Of a stretch of DNA of 64,000 bases, positions 34,534 to 43,742 are shown in pieces. Numbering within the stretch: the first letter of the stretch is position 1; each line of letters starts with the position of its first letter. The notes beneath the pieces were generated by a model that saw only the letters and a program-made list of their open reading frames with translations, had not been told where the DNA came from and did no database searches. The stretch lies in NCBI GenBank assembly GCA_012959525.1, contig DUDB01000057.1, positions 20,362-84,361 on the forward strand. Reading direction: 5' to 3'. The stretch comes from Planctomycetota bacterium. GTDB taxonomy: Bacteria; Planctomycetota; UBA1135; GCA-002686595. The translations under genes and the position numbers were made by a program.

Positions 34534-35748
34534 TTAACCCTCCTCCAAGGGCCGCAAGGGATTGTGTCCCACCAGGGTCCGCTGGGCCAACTCTCCCGGT
34601 CGGTGAGCCGCATTCCACTGGCGCTGCCAGGGCAGAAGAACCTCCGTGGCGAGCTCCAGCGCGACTGGAGAGTGGCGGGCGTCACGACCCTGGACGCGCT
34701 CGAGACTGATGGCGTTCGGCACCTCAAGATAGAGGTGAGCGTGACACAAGTCCCGCAGGCGAGGATCCAGGAGCATGGGACCCTCCAGAATGCGCACGGG
34801 CGTGGATGCGGGCTGGGCGAGCCGGTCCTGGAGCGCCTCCAGGTCATAGGCCTCATCCAGCGGGTCGACGCCCGCACGGTTGGGCTGCCGGCGCACGGAT
34901 TCCAGTTCGATGCACTCCACGTCTCCCTGTCCCAGACGAACCAGATCGCGAGCCAGGAGGGTCTTGCCCGAGGCAAGGTCGCCGCTGATACCAAGGGTGA
35001 TGGGCTCCCCGCCGGGCTCCGGAACGAGCTCGCCCAGGAGAGTGCAGAGGTCCTTGGCGCGCCCGCCGAGCAAATCGGCCATCCCCTCCATTGAATCCAG
35101 TGTGGCCTGGGCAGCCACGTCTTCCCCGACCATGGCGTAGCCGTCAACCAGGTGCACGTGTGGCAAGGCGTTGGCCCAGGCCGCATCGCGATCCCCCGCC
35201 CGGTCCCCCACCATCACGGCGCTGCGCGTATCGAAGACGGCCAGGAGATCTTCGATCATGTCGGCTTTGTTACGCACGCGCGGGGAGTCCAGGCAGCGCG
35301 CCTCCTCGATCCAGCGGCCCAGGTTCAGGTCGGCCATGAGCTGATCGAGGTAGCGGGCCGAGCAATTGCTGGCGATCCCCAGGCGCACCCCGGCAGCGTG
35401 CAACTGAGTCAGGGTGGACTCCACCCCGGGCAGAAACCCGGCTCTGCCCTGGGCCAGATAGGCGTGCTCGGCCTCGATGCAGCGGCGCAGGACGTGTGCG
35501 CGCGCCGCCTCGTCCAGCTCCGGCAGGAGACGCGCCACCCCGCTACTCAGCTCGCCCCCCACGAGGGACATCCACTGGGCTTGGGTGGGCACCGGAGCCT
35601 CGATACCGAGCTCCTCGAATGCACGGGTGGCCCCCTCCTGCGCAGCCTGGGGCCAGTAACGATCCGTGGCGACCAGGGTGCCATCCATGTCGAAGAGCAC
35701 AGCGTCGAAGGCGAACCTGTGTGTGGGGGCCGAATCCGAGGCGGTCAT
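34534..35748 (-). CDS. HAD-superfamily phosphatase fused to uridine-kinase-like P-loop domain
   Basis: A 404-residue two-domain protein. Residues about 13-235 are a HAD phosphatase of the phosphoglycolate-phosphatase type: nucleophile motif LFDMDGTL with D20/D22, GIASNCS as motif II and VMVGDRAGDRDAAWAN as motif IV. Residues about 248-395 resemble uridine kinase/phosphoribulokinase: Walker A GISGDLASGKT at 253-263, DPLDEAYDLEALQDRL, LEGPMLLDPRLRD and RDARHSP. It may phosphorylate and dephosphorylate related sugars or nucleosides; substrates are unknown. A TAGGGT box 6 nt before ATG 35748 supports the start. Divergent from the ABC exporter operon. Confidence 0.8.
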   Translation of the reverse strand: MTASDSAPTHRFAFDAVLFDMDGTLVATDRYWPQAAQEGATRAFEELGIEAPVPTQAQWMSLVGGELSSGVARLLPELDEAARAHVLRRCIEAEHAYLAQGRAGFLPGVESTLTQLHAAGVRLGIASNCSARYLDQLMADLNLGRWIEEARCLDSPRVRNKADMIEDLLAVFDTRSAVMVGDRAGDRDAAWANALPHVHLVDGYAMVGEDVAAQATLDSMEGMADLLGGRAKDLCTLLGELVPEPGGEPITLGISGDLASGKTLLARDLVRLGQGDVECIELESVRRQPNRAGVDPLDEAYDLEALQDRLAQPASTPVRILEGPMLLDPRLRDLCHAHLYLEVPNAISLERVQGRDARHSPVALELATEVLLPWQRQWNAAHRPGELAQRTLVGHNPLRPLEEG

Positions 35749-35754
35749 GTTCGC

Positions 35755-35783
35755 ACCCTACGACCTGATCGGCACCAATCCAA
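35755..35783 (-). promoter_or_regulatory. Putative promoter of the HAD-kinase fusion gene
   Basis: On the minus strand TTGGAT (35778-35783), a 17-bp spacer and TAGGGT (35755-35760), ending 6 nt before the start codon. Confidence 0.4.
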
Positions 35784-35858
35784 TCGAGCAGGCCGCCGCG
35801 AGAAGACTGACCCTCCCCTCGGATCCGAACGCGGGCCCCCGTAGGATGCGCGCCCCCC

Positions 35859-37610
35859 ATGTCCTTGCTCTTGCATTTCTTCAAGCGCTTCCTGCGCTAC
35901 CGGGGAGCCCTCCTAACGGGACTGGCCTGCATTCCCGCTGCCCAGCTGGCGGACGTGGCCATCACGCTGCTGATAGGCGAGGCCCTGGACAAGGTGGCGC
36001 AGTCCGGGGACACCGACTACATGCCGCGCATCCTTGTGCTGCTCGTGGGCGCGGCCCTCCTGCACTCGGTGTTCCGCTTCTTCCAGCGCTGGTGCATCGT
36101 CGTGGTCTCGCGCAGGGTCGAGGTCAACCTCAAGCAGGATCTCTTCGACCGTCTCACCTCCCTGGACTTCGCCTTCCACGACCGCAGCCGCTCGGGAGAC
36201 GTGGTGAGTCGCCTCACGAGCGACGTCGAGAACCTGCGCATGTTCCTGGGCCCGGGGCTCATGTACAGCGCGGGCGCCCTCGTCATCGTGCCGATCAGCA
36301 TCGGGATCCTGCTCACCCTCAACCAGACCCTGGCTCTCACCATGGTCTTCCCCATGGTGAGCGTAGCCCTGGTCATGAAGCTCCTCACCCCCCGCTTGCA
36401 TCGGCACTCCATGACGGTGCAGGAGAGCCTGGGGGAGATCAGCCACCGAGCCCAGGAGAACTTCAGCGGCATCCGTGTGGTCAAGGGGTACGACCGCGAA
36501 GACCAGCAGGCCGGGCTCTTCTCCGGCACCAGCCGCGGAAACCGCGACAACCAGGTTCGCCTGGGCGAGGCACGCGGTCTGACCCACGCCTACATCCACA
36601 CGGCGTTCGACACGACGTTCGCCGTGATCCTCGTCATCGGGGGCCTGGCCGCCATCGATCGTACGCTGCCCCTGGGGGACCTGTTCAAGTTCATCGACCT
36701 GACGCTGAAGATCTTCTGGCCCCTGATCGCCATGGGCTGGATCGCGGGCATGTACCCGCGGGCCGTGGCCAGTGCGGAGCGGGTACGGGACCTGCTCAAC
36801 CGCTCCTCCGACATCGACAGCGGTACGACGCGCGTATCCAAGGACGACGTCAAGGGCGGACTGTCCTTCGAGCAGCTGGGGTTCACGTACCCCGAGTCGA
36901 CGACCTGCGCCCTTCAGGGCGTCGACTTGCAGGTGCCCGCCGGCTCCACCCTGGGCGTGGTCGGACCCACCGGCGCGGGCAAGACAACCCTCCTGGAGAT
37001 GGTTGGCCGCTTGCACGACGCCGGGTCCGGACGGCTCTGTCTGGACGGAACGGACGTTCGGGAGCTTAACCTGGAAGACCTGCGCCGATCCTTGGGGTAC
37101 GTCCCCCAGGACTCCTTCCTGTTTTCAGAGCCCTTTGATGAGAACATCCGGTTCGGAGCGGACGACGAGCTCGGTGATGAGCGGATCGAGGAGCTCATCC
37201 TGCGGTCCGCCCTCAAAGATGAAGTCGCCGTCTTCCCCGAGGGCGCAAAGACCCTCGTAGGCGAGCGGGGCGTCACGCTCTCCGGGGGTCAACGACAGAG
37301 GGCGTGCATTGCGCGCGCCTTGGCGCGATCCCCTCGGGTGCTCATCCTCGATGACTGCCTCTCCGCCGTGGACAGCGAGACGGAGAAGACGCTCATCGAT
37401 CACCTGCGCCAGGAGGGCCGCGGGCGAACGGTGCTCATCGCGGCCCACCGCCTCTCCACGGTGGCGCAGGCCGATCAGATTCTGGTCTTGACCGGAGAGG
37501 GCGCGGTGGAGGCCGTGGGCACCCACGCCGAACTCCTCGCCCGAACCGGCTGGTACCGGGACACCTGGAACCAGCAGCAGTTCCTTCAGGATCTGGAGGA
37601 GCAGGCGTGA
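35859..37610 (+). CDS. ABC exporter half-transporter with degenerate ATP site
   Basis: A 583-residue type IV exporter subunit. Six membrane helices occupy about 15-315. The nucleotide domain has GPTGAGKTT, the Q-loop YVPQDSFLF, signature LSGGQRQR, Walker B VLILDD and H-loop AAHRLS. The residue after the Walker B aspartate is D499 instead of the catalytic glutamate, typical of the degenerate half of heterodimeric exporters. Its stop overlaps the next ABC gene by GTGA, so the two almost certainly form a heterodimer. Cargo (lipid, peptide or drug) is unknown. A TAGGAT box lies 11 nt before the start. Confidence 0.92.
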   Translation: MSLLLHFFKRFLRYRGALLTGLACIPAAQLADVAITLLIGEALDKVAQSGDTDYMPRILVLLVGAALLHSVFRFFQRWCIVVVSRRVEVNLKQDLFDRLTSLDFAFHDRSRSGDVVSRLTSDVENLRMFLGPGLMYSAGALVIVPISIGILLTLNQTLALTMVFPMVSVALVMKLLTPRLHRHSMTVQESLGEISHRAQENFSGIRVVKGYDREDQQAGLFSGTSRGNRDNQVRLGEARGLTHAYIHTAFDTTFAVILVIGGLAAIDRTLPLGDLFKFIDLTLKIFWPLIAMGWIAGMYPRAVASAERVRDLLNRSSDIDSGTTRVSKDDVKGGLSFEQLGFTYPESTTCALQGVDLQVPAGSTLGVVGPTGAGKTTLLEMVGRLHDAGSGRLCLDGTDVRELNLEDLRRSLGYVPQDSFLFSEPFDENIRFGADDELGDERIEELILRSALKDEVAVFPEGAKTLVGERGVTLSGGQRQRACIARALARSPRVLILDDCLSAVDSETEKTLIDHLRQEGRGRTVLIAAHRLSTVAQADQILVLTGEGAVEAVGTHAELLARTGWYRDTWNQQQFLQDLEEQA

Positions 37611-39448
37611 GCCACGACCACGAAGAAGTCATCGCCACGAAGGCCTGGGATCACTCGCTGTTCAAGCGCCTCCTGCAGTTCGCGCGACCCCACCACGTGC
37701 TCTTCGCGAAGAGCTTCGCTGTCCTCATGAGCCTGTTCCTCCTGGAACTCTGCGGGACCTGGATCTGGCGTGGCGCCATAGATGGGCCCGTGGCTCAGGC
37801 CATTCCGGAGGGATTGAGCGCCCCGGAGGCACGCGCCGCTCTCGTGCGCTCCCTGTACGGCTGGGTGGGAGTCTACGTCGCCCTCATCGCCATCATGGGC
37901 GTGCTTCGTTACTTCGAGGTGGCCACTCTCACGCGCACGGGTCAGGCGGTCATCCACGACATGCGCTGCCGGGTCTTCCGACACATGCAGCACTTGGACC
38001 TGGCCTACTTCGACAAGCAACCCACGGGTGCGCTTGTCACACGGGTGACCACCGACATCGAGAACCTGAGCGAGCTGTTCACCTCCGGAGTGGTGGTGCT
38101 GTTCTTTGACGTGATCAAGGTCGTTGGAGTCCTGGGGCTGTTGTTCGCCATCGACTCGCATCTCGCCCTCGTCGTGACTCTCATGACGCCGATCCTCATC
38201 GGTCTCTCCATCGCCTTCCGCGGCGGTGCGCGACGGGCACACCGGCTGGTCCGGGCACGCCTGGCTCGGCTCAACGGGTACCTGCAGGAGGTCCTCTCGG
38301 GCATACGGGTGGTCCAGGTCTTTGGTCGTGAGAAGCGCGTCTCGAGGCGCTTCGCGGAGCACCTGAGTCGGTACTTCGACGCCAACCGCCGCACGATCTT
38401 TCTCTTTGCCCTGTTCTACCCCTCCATGTCCCTGGCGGTGTTCCTGATCCAGGGCGCGGCGCTCTGGGTGGGAATCGAGGCCATGGCCAAAGGCAGCCTG
38501 AGCTACGGCCAGTTCGTGCAGTTCTGGTTCCTGCTCAGCATGCTCGTGCGACCCATCCGCGAGCTGGGCGAGCGCTACAACATTCTCCAGTCCGCCTTCG
38601 CCTCGGCTGAGCGCATTTTCGCAGTGCTCGACAAGTCACCGACCCTGACCGTCCCGATCGACCCGACCCCCCTTCCGGCCAGCCACGGCATGCCCCCGGA
38701 GGTGCGATTTGAGGGCGTGAGCTTTGCCTACCTGGAAGGCACGCCGGTCCTCCAGGACGTGAGCTTCGAGATACCGGCGGGCAAGACCGTGGCCGTCGTG
38801 GGCGCCACGGGTGCCGGCAAGTCTACCTTGGTCAATCTACTCCTTCGCTTCTACGACCCCAGCGGGGGCCAGGTGCGCCTGGGGGGAGTGCCCCTGGACG
38901 AGCTTCAAGCCGGGAACCTGCGGCAGTCCTTCGGGCTCGTGCTGCAAGAGGACTTCCTGTTCAGCGGAAGTGTGCGAGACAACCTGGTCATGGGGCGGGA
39001 GGACATCGGTGAAGACGAGCTGGCCGAGGCATTGGTCGCCAGCGGAGCCGGGCCCTTCGTCGAAGGGCTGGAAGGTGGACTGGAAGCGCCAGTCGCCGAA
39101 CGGGGTGCTACGTTCTCAACGGGCGAGCGCCAGCTTCTCGCCATCGCCCGCGCTCTCGCGGGACGACCCGACGTCATCATCCTGGACGAGGCCACGGCGA
39201 GCGTAGACTCGGCCACCGAGAGACGCATCGAACGGGCCACCCGGTCGTTGCTATCCGAACGCAGCGCGCTGGTGATAGCCCACCGCCTCTCCACCATCCG
39301 GGAAGCGGACGAAATCCTGGTCATGGAGCGCGGCCGGATTGTGGAGCGCGGGACCCATGAGAGCCTCTTACGGACCGGTGGACCCTACGGACGCCTCTAC
39401 CACCTGCAGTTTGAGGGCCAAGAAGGGGGGGGAGCCCATCCCGGCTAG
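37607..39448 (+). CDS. ABC exporter half-transporter, catalytically complete partner
   Basis: A 613-residue exporter subunit with six predicted membrane helices (about 30-335) and a nucleotide domain bearing GATGAGKST, LVLQEDFLF, a variant signature FSTGERQLL, Walker B VIILDE with catalytic E528, and H559 in VIAHRLS. The GTG start overlaps the partner stop and follows a GGAGGAG ribosome site, consistent with coupled 1:1 production. The variant signature would face the partner's Walker A site, adding to the asymmetry of the pair. Function: ATP-driven export across the inner membrane. Confidence 0.93.
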   Translation: MSHDHEEVIATKAWDHSLFKRLLQFARPHHVLFAKSFAVLMSLFLLELCGTWIWRGAIDGPVAQAIPEGLSAPEARAALVRSLYGWVGVYVALIAIMGVLRYFEVATLTRTGQAVIHDMRCRVFRHMQHLDLAYFDKQPTGALVTRVTTDIENLSELFTSGVVVLFFDVIKVVGVLGLLFAIDSHLALVVTLMTPILIGLSIAFRGGARRAHRLVRARLARLNGYLQEVLSGIRVVQVFGREKRVSRRFAEHLSRYFDANRRTIFLFALFYPSMSLAVFLIQGAALWVGIEAMAKGSLSYGQFVQFWFLLSMLVRPIRELGERYNILQSAFASAERIFAVLDKSPTLTVPIDPTPLPASHGMPPEVRFEGVSFAYLEGTPVLQDVSFEIPAGKTVAVVGATGAGKSTLVNLLLRFYDPSGGQVRLGGVPLDELQAGNLRQSFGLVLQEDFLFSGSVRDNLVMGREDIGEDELAEALVASGAGPFVEGLEGGLEAPVAERGATFSTGERQLLAIARALAGRPDVIILDEATASVDSATERRIERATRSLLSERSALVIAHRLSTIREADEILVMERGRIVERGTHESLLRTGGPYGRLYHLQFEGQEGGGAHPG

Positions 39449-39509
39449 GTCCCGGGAGTAGGTTTGTTAGGCTGAAACCCCTAGTTTCGTTTTGCCTATA
39501 TCTGTCAGC

Positions 39510-42500
39510 ATGGTCCCATCCCAACCCTGTCCCCGGCGATGCCGCACGTCCCTCCCCTGGGCCCTGCTGACCCTGGTGGTGGCTTGTGGAACCGGCCCCG
39601 GCCGGGCCTCGCGGCAGGCCAGCCATACGCCAGGTACCGTGGTGGAGCTGCCAGGAGGCGGGTTCTTCATCTCCGACCCCAACCTGGCCGGCAACGGGTC
39701 TGAACTGCGCCTCAGCCGCGTCGCTCATGGGCGCTTGGTGGAGGCATTCGGTCTGGATGCCACGGGCACGCGCATGCCCATGGCGGGCGAGTTCATGATC
39801 GGCCCCTTCCTCGTGAGTGACGGCCAGAACTACGTCCTGGAGACGAATGCAGTCACGTCCCAGCAGTCGCTGATCATCCTGCGCGACGTGACCGACACCG
39901 CCGCCGGAGGTGGACGAGCCCAGTTCTACTCCCTGCTCAAGCTGGCAGAGGGCGATGTGATCCCCATCCAACCCCTGGCGGCGGGCGGAGCGGGGGGCTA
40001 CTCCATGCTGCCTCGCAACGGAACGTTGCTGTTCCAGTTCGACGACCTGGTTGACGCGACCAGCGTCACACCCGCCACCTTGCGCGTACTTACGGGCGCC
40101 CCACCCAGCCTGCCATTCGAAGCTCGCATCACTATGGATGGTTACCACGGGGGTCTATCCAACGGCAGCTTCTACTCGTCGCGCGTGTTCGTAGACATGA
40201 CCGTGAGCGAGCTGGAGTCGTTCAAGACGTCGCCGCCCCTTCCCATCAACACCTCGGGACTGCCGCCAGCAGTGGACGTCAACCTGGCCAACATGGAGGT
40301 GCGCATCCCCACCGTGGTGAACTACAACACGGGACAGACCACCCTGCTCGCCAACGTCTCCGGGCATCCGCTGGCAACGGTGGGGAACGGCCCGGTGGAC
40401 TTCAACTCCCCCACCTTGGATGTCGTGCGCGCCGCACGTTCCGGAGGCAAGGAGGAATACACGGGGGATGCTTACAACGGTTTCCTTCCCGACCAGCAAG
40501 CGCCCCGCATCGTGGGCACCCAAGCGGTCGAGATTCCTTTCGCCCCAGTACATCAAGCGGGCACCTTCTTCCTGGTGCCACAGATCCGGTTCGACGCCAA
40601 ATTCTGCGCGCAAACGCCTGATCCAGGCGACCTATTGGTACAGCCCGGCATCTACGCCGAGGTCACGCGCACACCGACATTGGTACAGGATGGCCTGCTC
40701 AAGAACGTCGAGGTGCGCCTGATCGTCTACCCCATCAGTTGGGATTCGGGCGACGGGCCGGCGGAGTGGGTCAACACCAGCGTCGGGGCAGCCGAGTTCA
40801 GCGCACCCTTTGATCTGCTGGCGGACTCGGGCACAGAGGCCTGCTACACACGCATCCTGCCCCAGCCGAGTGGCTATCCAAGCCAGCCCGGAGCAGGACT
40901 GCACACCTCCTCCAGCATTGAGCTGCGCTTCAGTGAGGCCATGGACCCCCAATCCGTCACGGCCTTCGACTCCATGACCCTCACCCGATCCCCGGCTCCC
41001 ACCACCGGGGCCCCTCCCCTGGGCACGGATCAGTACGTGGTGGGATCCGTTTCTCAATCCGCGGACCTGACACGGTTCACTTACGTGCCGGATCTGCCCC
41101 TGGCCCACGCAGTCGGCGTGGCCGAGAACTACTTCCTGAATCTGGCGTCTGGCACTTGGAGCCCCACCGACCTGTCGGGCAACCCTCTGGATTTCAGCCT
41201 GCCTGAGGTGCTCTTGAGCCTTGACCCCACGGCTGGCCCCCAGAGCAACGGTGGGCGCGTCAGCCGCTTCAGCGCCCTGGACGAGGAGGCGCCTTTTGGG
41301 GACGAGACCAAGGCGCTGCCGGAGTGGTCCGGGCAGCACCTCTACGACTTTGGCCTGGAGTTGATCCGCCCGCGCCCGGTGATTCGCTTCTTGGGCCCGG
41401 CGGACAGATCGAACCCTGTACCGGCTCTGATGGCCTACTTCGTGTCGGGAGTCCAGACGCCCCTCTCGAACTACGGCAGTCGCTGTCAGACCATCTGGCG
41501 TTACTGCGAGTTTGGGCTGGGGCTCACTGACGCCTCCAAGTTCAACATGGACCTGGAGGGCTTGTATTGGAGTCCTGCGCTGGGATCCGTGAACTTCGAT
41601 ACGTTCCAGCAATTCGAAATCAAGCTCGCCCACTCGGCATGGGTGCCGGACGAGTACGTCAACGCCTCCACCAATCTCCCCCAGTTTGGGGGATCTGGTC
41701 TGACGAACTTCTACAGCAAGAACATTCTGGACTCGGTGGAGGATCCTCTCGCCGTCGTCCATCCGCGCTACCTGGGATATCAGATCAACCCCGGTGACCT
41801 GACGGCAACGCCCCAGGGTATGGACATCATGCCCTACCCCTGGAACCGAACCGTGGCTCCAGAAGACTGGACCACGTACACCTGGCGTGACACTTCTCTT
41901 CGCAAGCGCGCAGCCAAGGGCGGAGGTGGCTTGGATCTGTGGCAGGTCTACTACGCCACGGGCAAGACGCGCCCCAGTAATCCCTACTTCATGGCCAACC
42001 AGGCCCGCTCATCGGGACTGAGCCTCCTGATGGACTTCAGTTGCTTTCCAGATGAAGGAGCCGTGGGCCAGAACGCGATGGGCATCGCGCTGGCTTCGGC
42101 TTCGGCCCCCCAGCCCTACTTCAGGGCCTTCACGTCGGGAGGAGTCAAGAAGAACGGCAAGATCAAGCTGATCAACCCGGACAAGGAAACGCGGGCCAAT
42201 GGCGGATTCAACCCGCTCTCAAGCCCGCCCGGCGCACCAACCCCCGGGAATGACCCCGTGGTGTATATGGGAGCCGCTGATTTTGTCGTGCGCACGTCCC
42301 GCAGCCACTCGGTCTGGTTCCCGGCCACCGATCCCCTTGGTGGGGGCACGTTCGCGGCCCCTCTGTTCAGCTCACCGATTACCGAACCAAGAGCCGAGGA
42401 TCAGACAGCAGGCACCTCGGTGGTATTGAATTTCAGGGGTGTCACCGACTTTGACCCGCCTGCGGATGCATGTACGGGTGTTCCGGTAATGGGGCCCATG

Positions 42501-42758
42501 GAGGATGCGACGACGATGGACCTGTACGGAGATCATTACAACGATGCGTGCATCCCCAACCCCACCGGCCAGCCCAACCACAGTACGAAGAACGAAAACC
42601 TCGGGCTGACGTTCCTCAATTCAGATAACGATTGGAAGGCGACCATCCAGGAGGTGGACGGCGCGCCTTACTACCAAATCCGCCTGACGTTCCAATCGGA
42701 CATATTCTCGGGTCTGAGTCCTGAACTCTCCGCCGTGGCCGTGAGTTGGCGGCAATAG
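39510..42758 (+). CDS. Very large lipoprotein with SbsA-type Ig-like segment
   Basis: A 1082-residue exported protein. The N-terminal signal has a lipobox-like LVVAC (Cys at about 26), so it is probably lipid-anchored. Two stretches resemble SbsA/Big-type Ig domains: GTLLFQFDDLVDATSVTPATLRV (split here as GTLLFQFDDL and VTPATLRV, about 170-195) and SSIELRFSEAMDPQSV (about 465-480). The rest is beta-rich with aromatic and glycine/proline content and no motif I recognise. ATG 39510 is preferred; TATATC lies 7 nt upstream. It may be a surface structural protein; that is inference from architecture only. Confidence 0.7.
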   Translation: MVPSQPCPRRCRTSLPWALLTLVVACGTGPGRASRQASHTPGTVVELPGGGFFISDPNLAGNGSELRLSRVAHGRLVEAFGLDATGTRMPMAGEFMIGPFLVSDGQNYVLETNAVTSQQSLIILRDVTDTAAGGGRAQFYSLLKLAEGDVIPIQPLAAGGAGGYSMLPRNGTLLFQFDDLVDATSVTPATLRVLTGAPPSLPFEARITMDGYHGGLSNGSFYSSRVFVDMTVSELESFKTSPPLPINTSGLPPAVDVNLANMEVRIPTVVNYNTGQTTLLANVSGHPLATVGNGPVDFNSPTLDVVRAARSGGKEEYTGDAYNGFLPDQQAPRIVGTQAVEIPFAPVHQAGTFFLVPQIRFDAKFCAQTPDPGDLLVQPGIYAEVTRTPTLVQDGLLKNVEVRLIVYPISWDSGDGPAEWVNTSVGAAEFSAPFDLLADSGTEACYTRILPQPSGYPSQPGAGLHTSSSIELRFSEAMDPQSVTAFDSMTLTRSPAPTTGAPPLGTDQYVVGSVSQSADLTRFTYVPDLPLAHAVGVAENYFLNLASGTWSPTDLSGNPLDFSLPEVLLSLDPTAGPQSNGGRVSRFSALDEEAPFGDETKALPEWSGQHLYDFGLELIRPRPVIRFLGPADRSNPVPALMAYFVSGVQTPLSNYGSRCQTIWRYCEFGLGLTDASKFNMDLEGLYWSPALGSVNFDTFQQFEIKLAHSAWVPDEYVNASTNLPQFGGSGLTNFYSKNILDSVEDPLAVVHPRYLGYQINPGDLTATPQGMDIMPYPWNRTVAPEDWTTYTWRDTSLRKRAAKGGGGLDLWQVYYATGKTRPSNPYFMANQARSSGLSLLMDFSCFPDEGAVGQNAMGIALASASAPQPYFRAFTSGGVKKNGKIKLINPDKETRANGGFNPLSSPPGAPTPGNDPVVYMGAADFVVRTSRSHSVWFPATDPLGGGTFAAPLFSSPITEPRAEDQTAGTSVVLNFRGVTDFDPPADACTGVPVMGPMEDATTMDLYGDHYNDACIPNPTGQPNHSTKNENLGLTFLNSDNDWKATIQEVDGAPYYQIRLTFQSDIFSGLSPELSAVAVSWRQ

Positions 42759-42783
42759 TCCGAGTGGCGATGCGGGGGCGCCC

Positions 42784-43539
42784 TCAGCCCTTCACGCACA
42801 TGCGGCCCGTGTAGTCCAACCGGCCCAGTAGCACGCGCTCGCCCGCCTGCTCCATGTACTCGTCCACTGCCTGCCGTGCCCCGGCGAAGTGACCGTAGTC
42901 GTCCACGATAAGGACGCCACCGCTCGTGAGCAGCGGCCAGAGCTCACGCATCTCATGCAGGGTCGAGGCATACCAGTCCGTATCCAAGCGCAGCAATGCC
43001 ACCTGGCTGGGCACCGTTCCAGGAATCGTGTCCTCGACCTTGCCCGGAACGAAGTGCACCCGCTCTGGTGGATACCCGGTCCCCAGCACCGCCTCTCGCA
43101 CCCGCTCCAGAGAACACGCCAACCAGTCGCCCGCCGACCGCTCAAAGTGTTCCGATGCGGGCGTACCGTGCAGGTCGACGTCCTCCGCCGTCGGCTCGGG
43201 CATGCCCTCGAAGGTGTCATACAGATACAGGTCCCTGTCCGTAATGCCGAGCTCCATCAGGGTCAACGCGACCGCCATCATGGATCCGCCCTTGTAGACG
43301 CCGCATTCCACGAAAGCGCCCGGCAGGTCATGTCGAACGACGTAGCGCACACCCTCTATCAGCCCGAACAACCGCTCAGGTGAGGTCATCGTATGCGCAC
43401 GTACAGCTCCTATCACACGCCGGTGCCCCTCGTCGAAATCCTCCGGCAGGCCATCTCCGGAGTGGGACACCAGATCAAACCCGAACTTGCGGGTCACCCA
43501 GCGCAGCGCGCCCTTCAGCCCTCCTCGCACAGTGATCAT
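42784..43539 (-). CDS. TylF/MycF-family O-methyltransferase
   Basis: A 251-residue SAM-dependent methyltransferase. The SAM-binding loop is GAFVECGVYKGGSMMAVAL, followed by LYDTFEGMPEPTAEDVDLHG, LLRLDTDWYASTLHEM with the metal/catalytic aspartates, and GGVLIVDDYGHFAGARQAVDEYM. These are the family's hallmark segments (macrocin O-methyltransferase). In Gram-negative envelope clusters such enzymes methylate sugar hydroxyls. The start codon directly abuts the stop of the mini membrane protein gene, placing it last in a GT9-mini protein-methyltransferase operon. Confidence 0.9.
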   Translation of the reverse strand: MITVRGGLKGALRWVTRKFGFDLVSHSGDGLPEDFDEGHRRVIGAVRAHTMTSPERLFGLIEGVRYVVRHDLPGAFVECGVYKGGSMMAVALTLMELGITDRDLYLYDTFEGMPEPTAEDVDLHGTPASEHFERSAGDWLACSLERVREAVLGTGYPPERVHFVPGKVEDTIPGTVPSQVALLRLDTDWYASTLHEMRELWPLLTSGGVLIVDDYGHFAGARQAVDEYMEQAGERVLLGRLDYTGRMCVKG

Positions 43540-43731
43540 CTACTTTGCCCCCATGCTGCGTTCTAAGAGCCAGCCACAGAAGAACATCACGCCGCCCACA
43601 AGCAGACTCCAGGACTCAAACTTCATGGACGACAGTCCATCGTCTTGCATGCCCAGGCTTATGCTCATCATCAGACCAATACCTACAACCAGGAGCCCCA
43701 CACCTTCCAGTCCTTTGGCCAGCTTCCACAT
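43540..43731 (-). CDS. Mini membrane protein with two hydrophobic segments
   Basis: A 63-residue protein with two likely membrane helices (GVGLLVVGIGLMMSIS, about 11-26, and SLLVGGVMFFCGWLL, about 42-56) separated by a short polar loop. No family recognised. It is tightly sandwiched: 11 bp after the GT9 gene and with its stop adjacent to the methyltransferase ATG, which argues that it is a real gene. Possible roles are an assembly or anchoring subunit for glycan enzymes. Coding status is supported by position only. Confidence 0.6.
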   Translation of the reverse strand: MWKLAKGLEGVGLLVVGIGLMMSISLGMQDDGLSSMKFESWSLLVGGVMFFCGWLLERSMGAK

Positions 43732-43742
43732 TCAGGTGTTCT

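Noticed and set aside
35666..37069. A 467-codon plus-strand frame overlapping the first ABC gene
   Set aside because: Arginine/histidine/proline-rich out-of-frame reading of the exporter; no motif.
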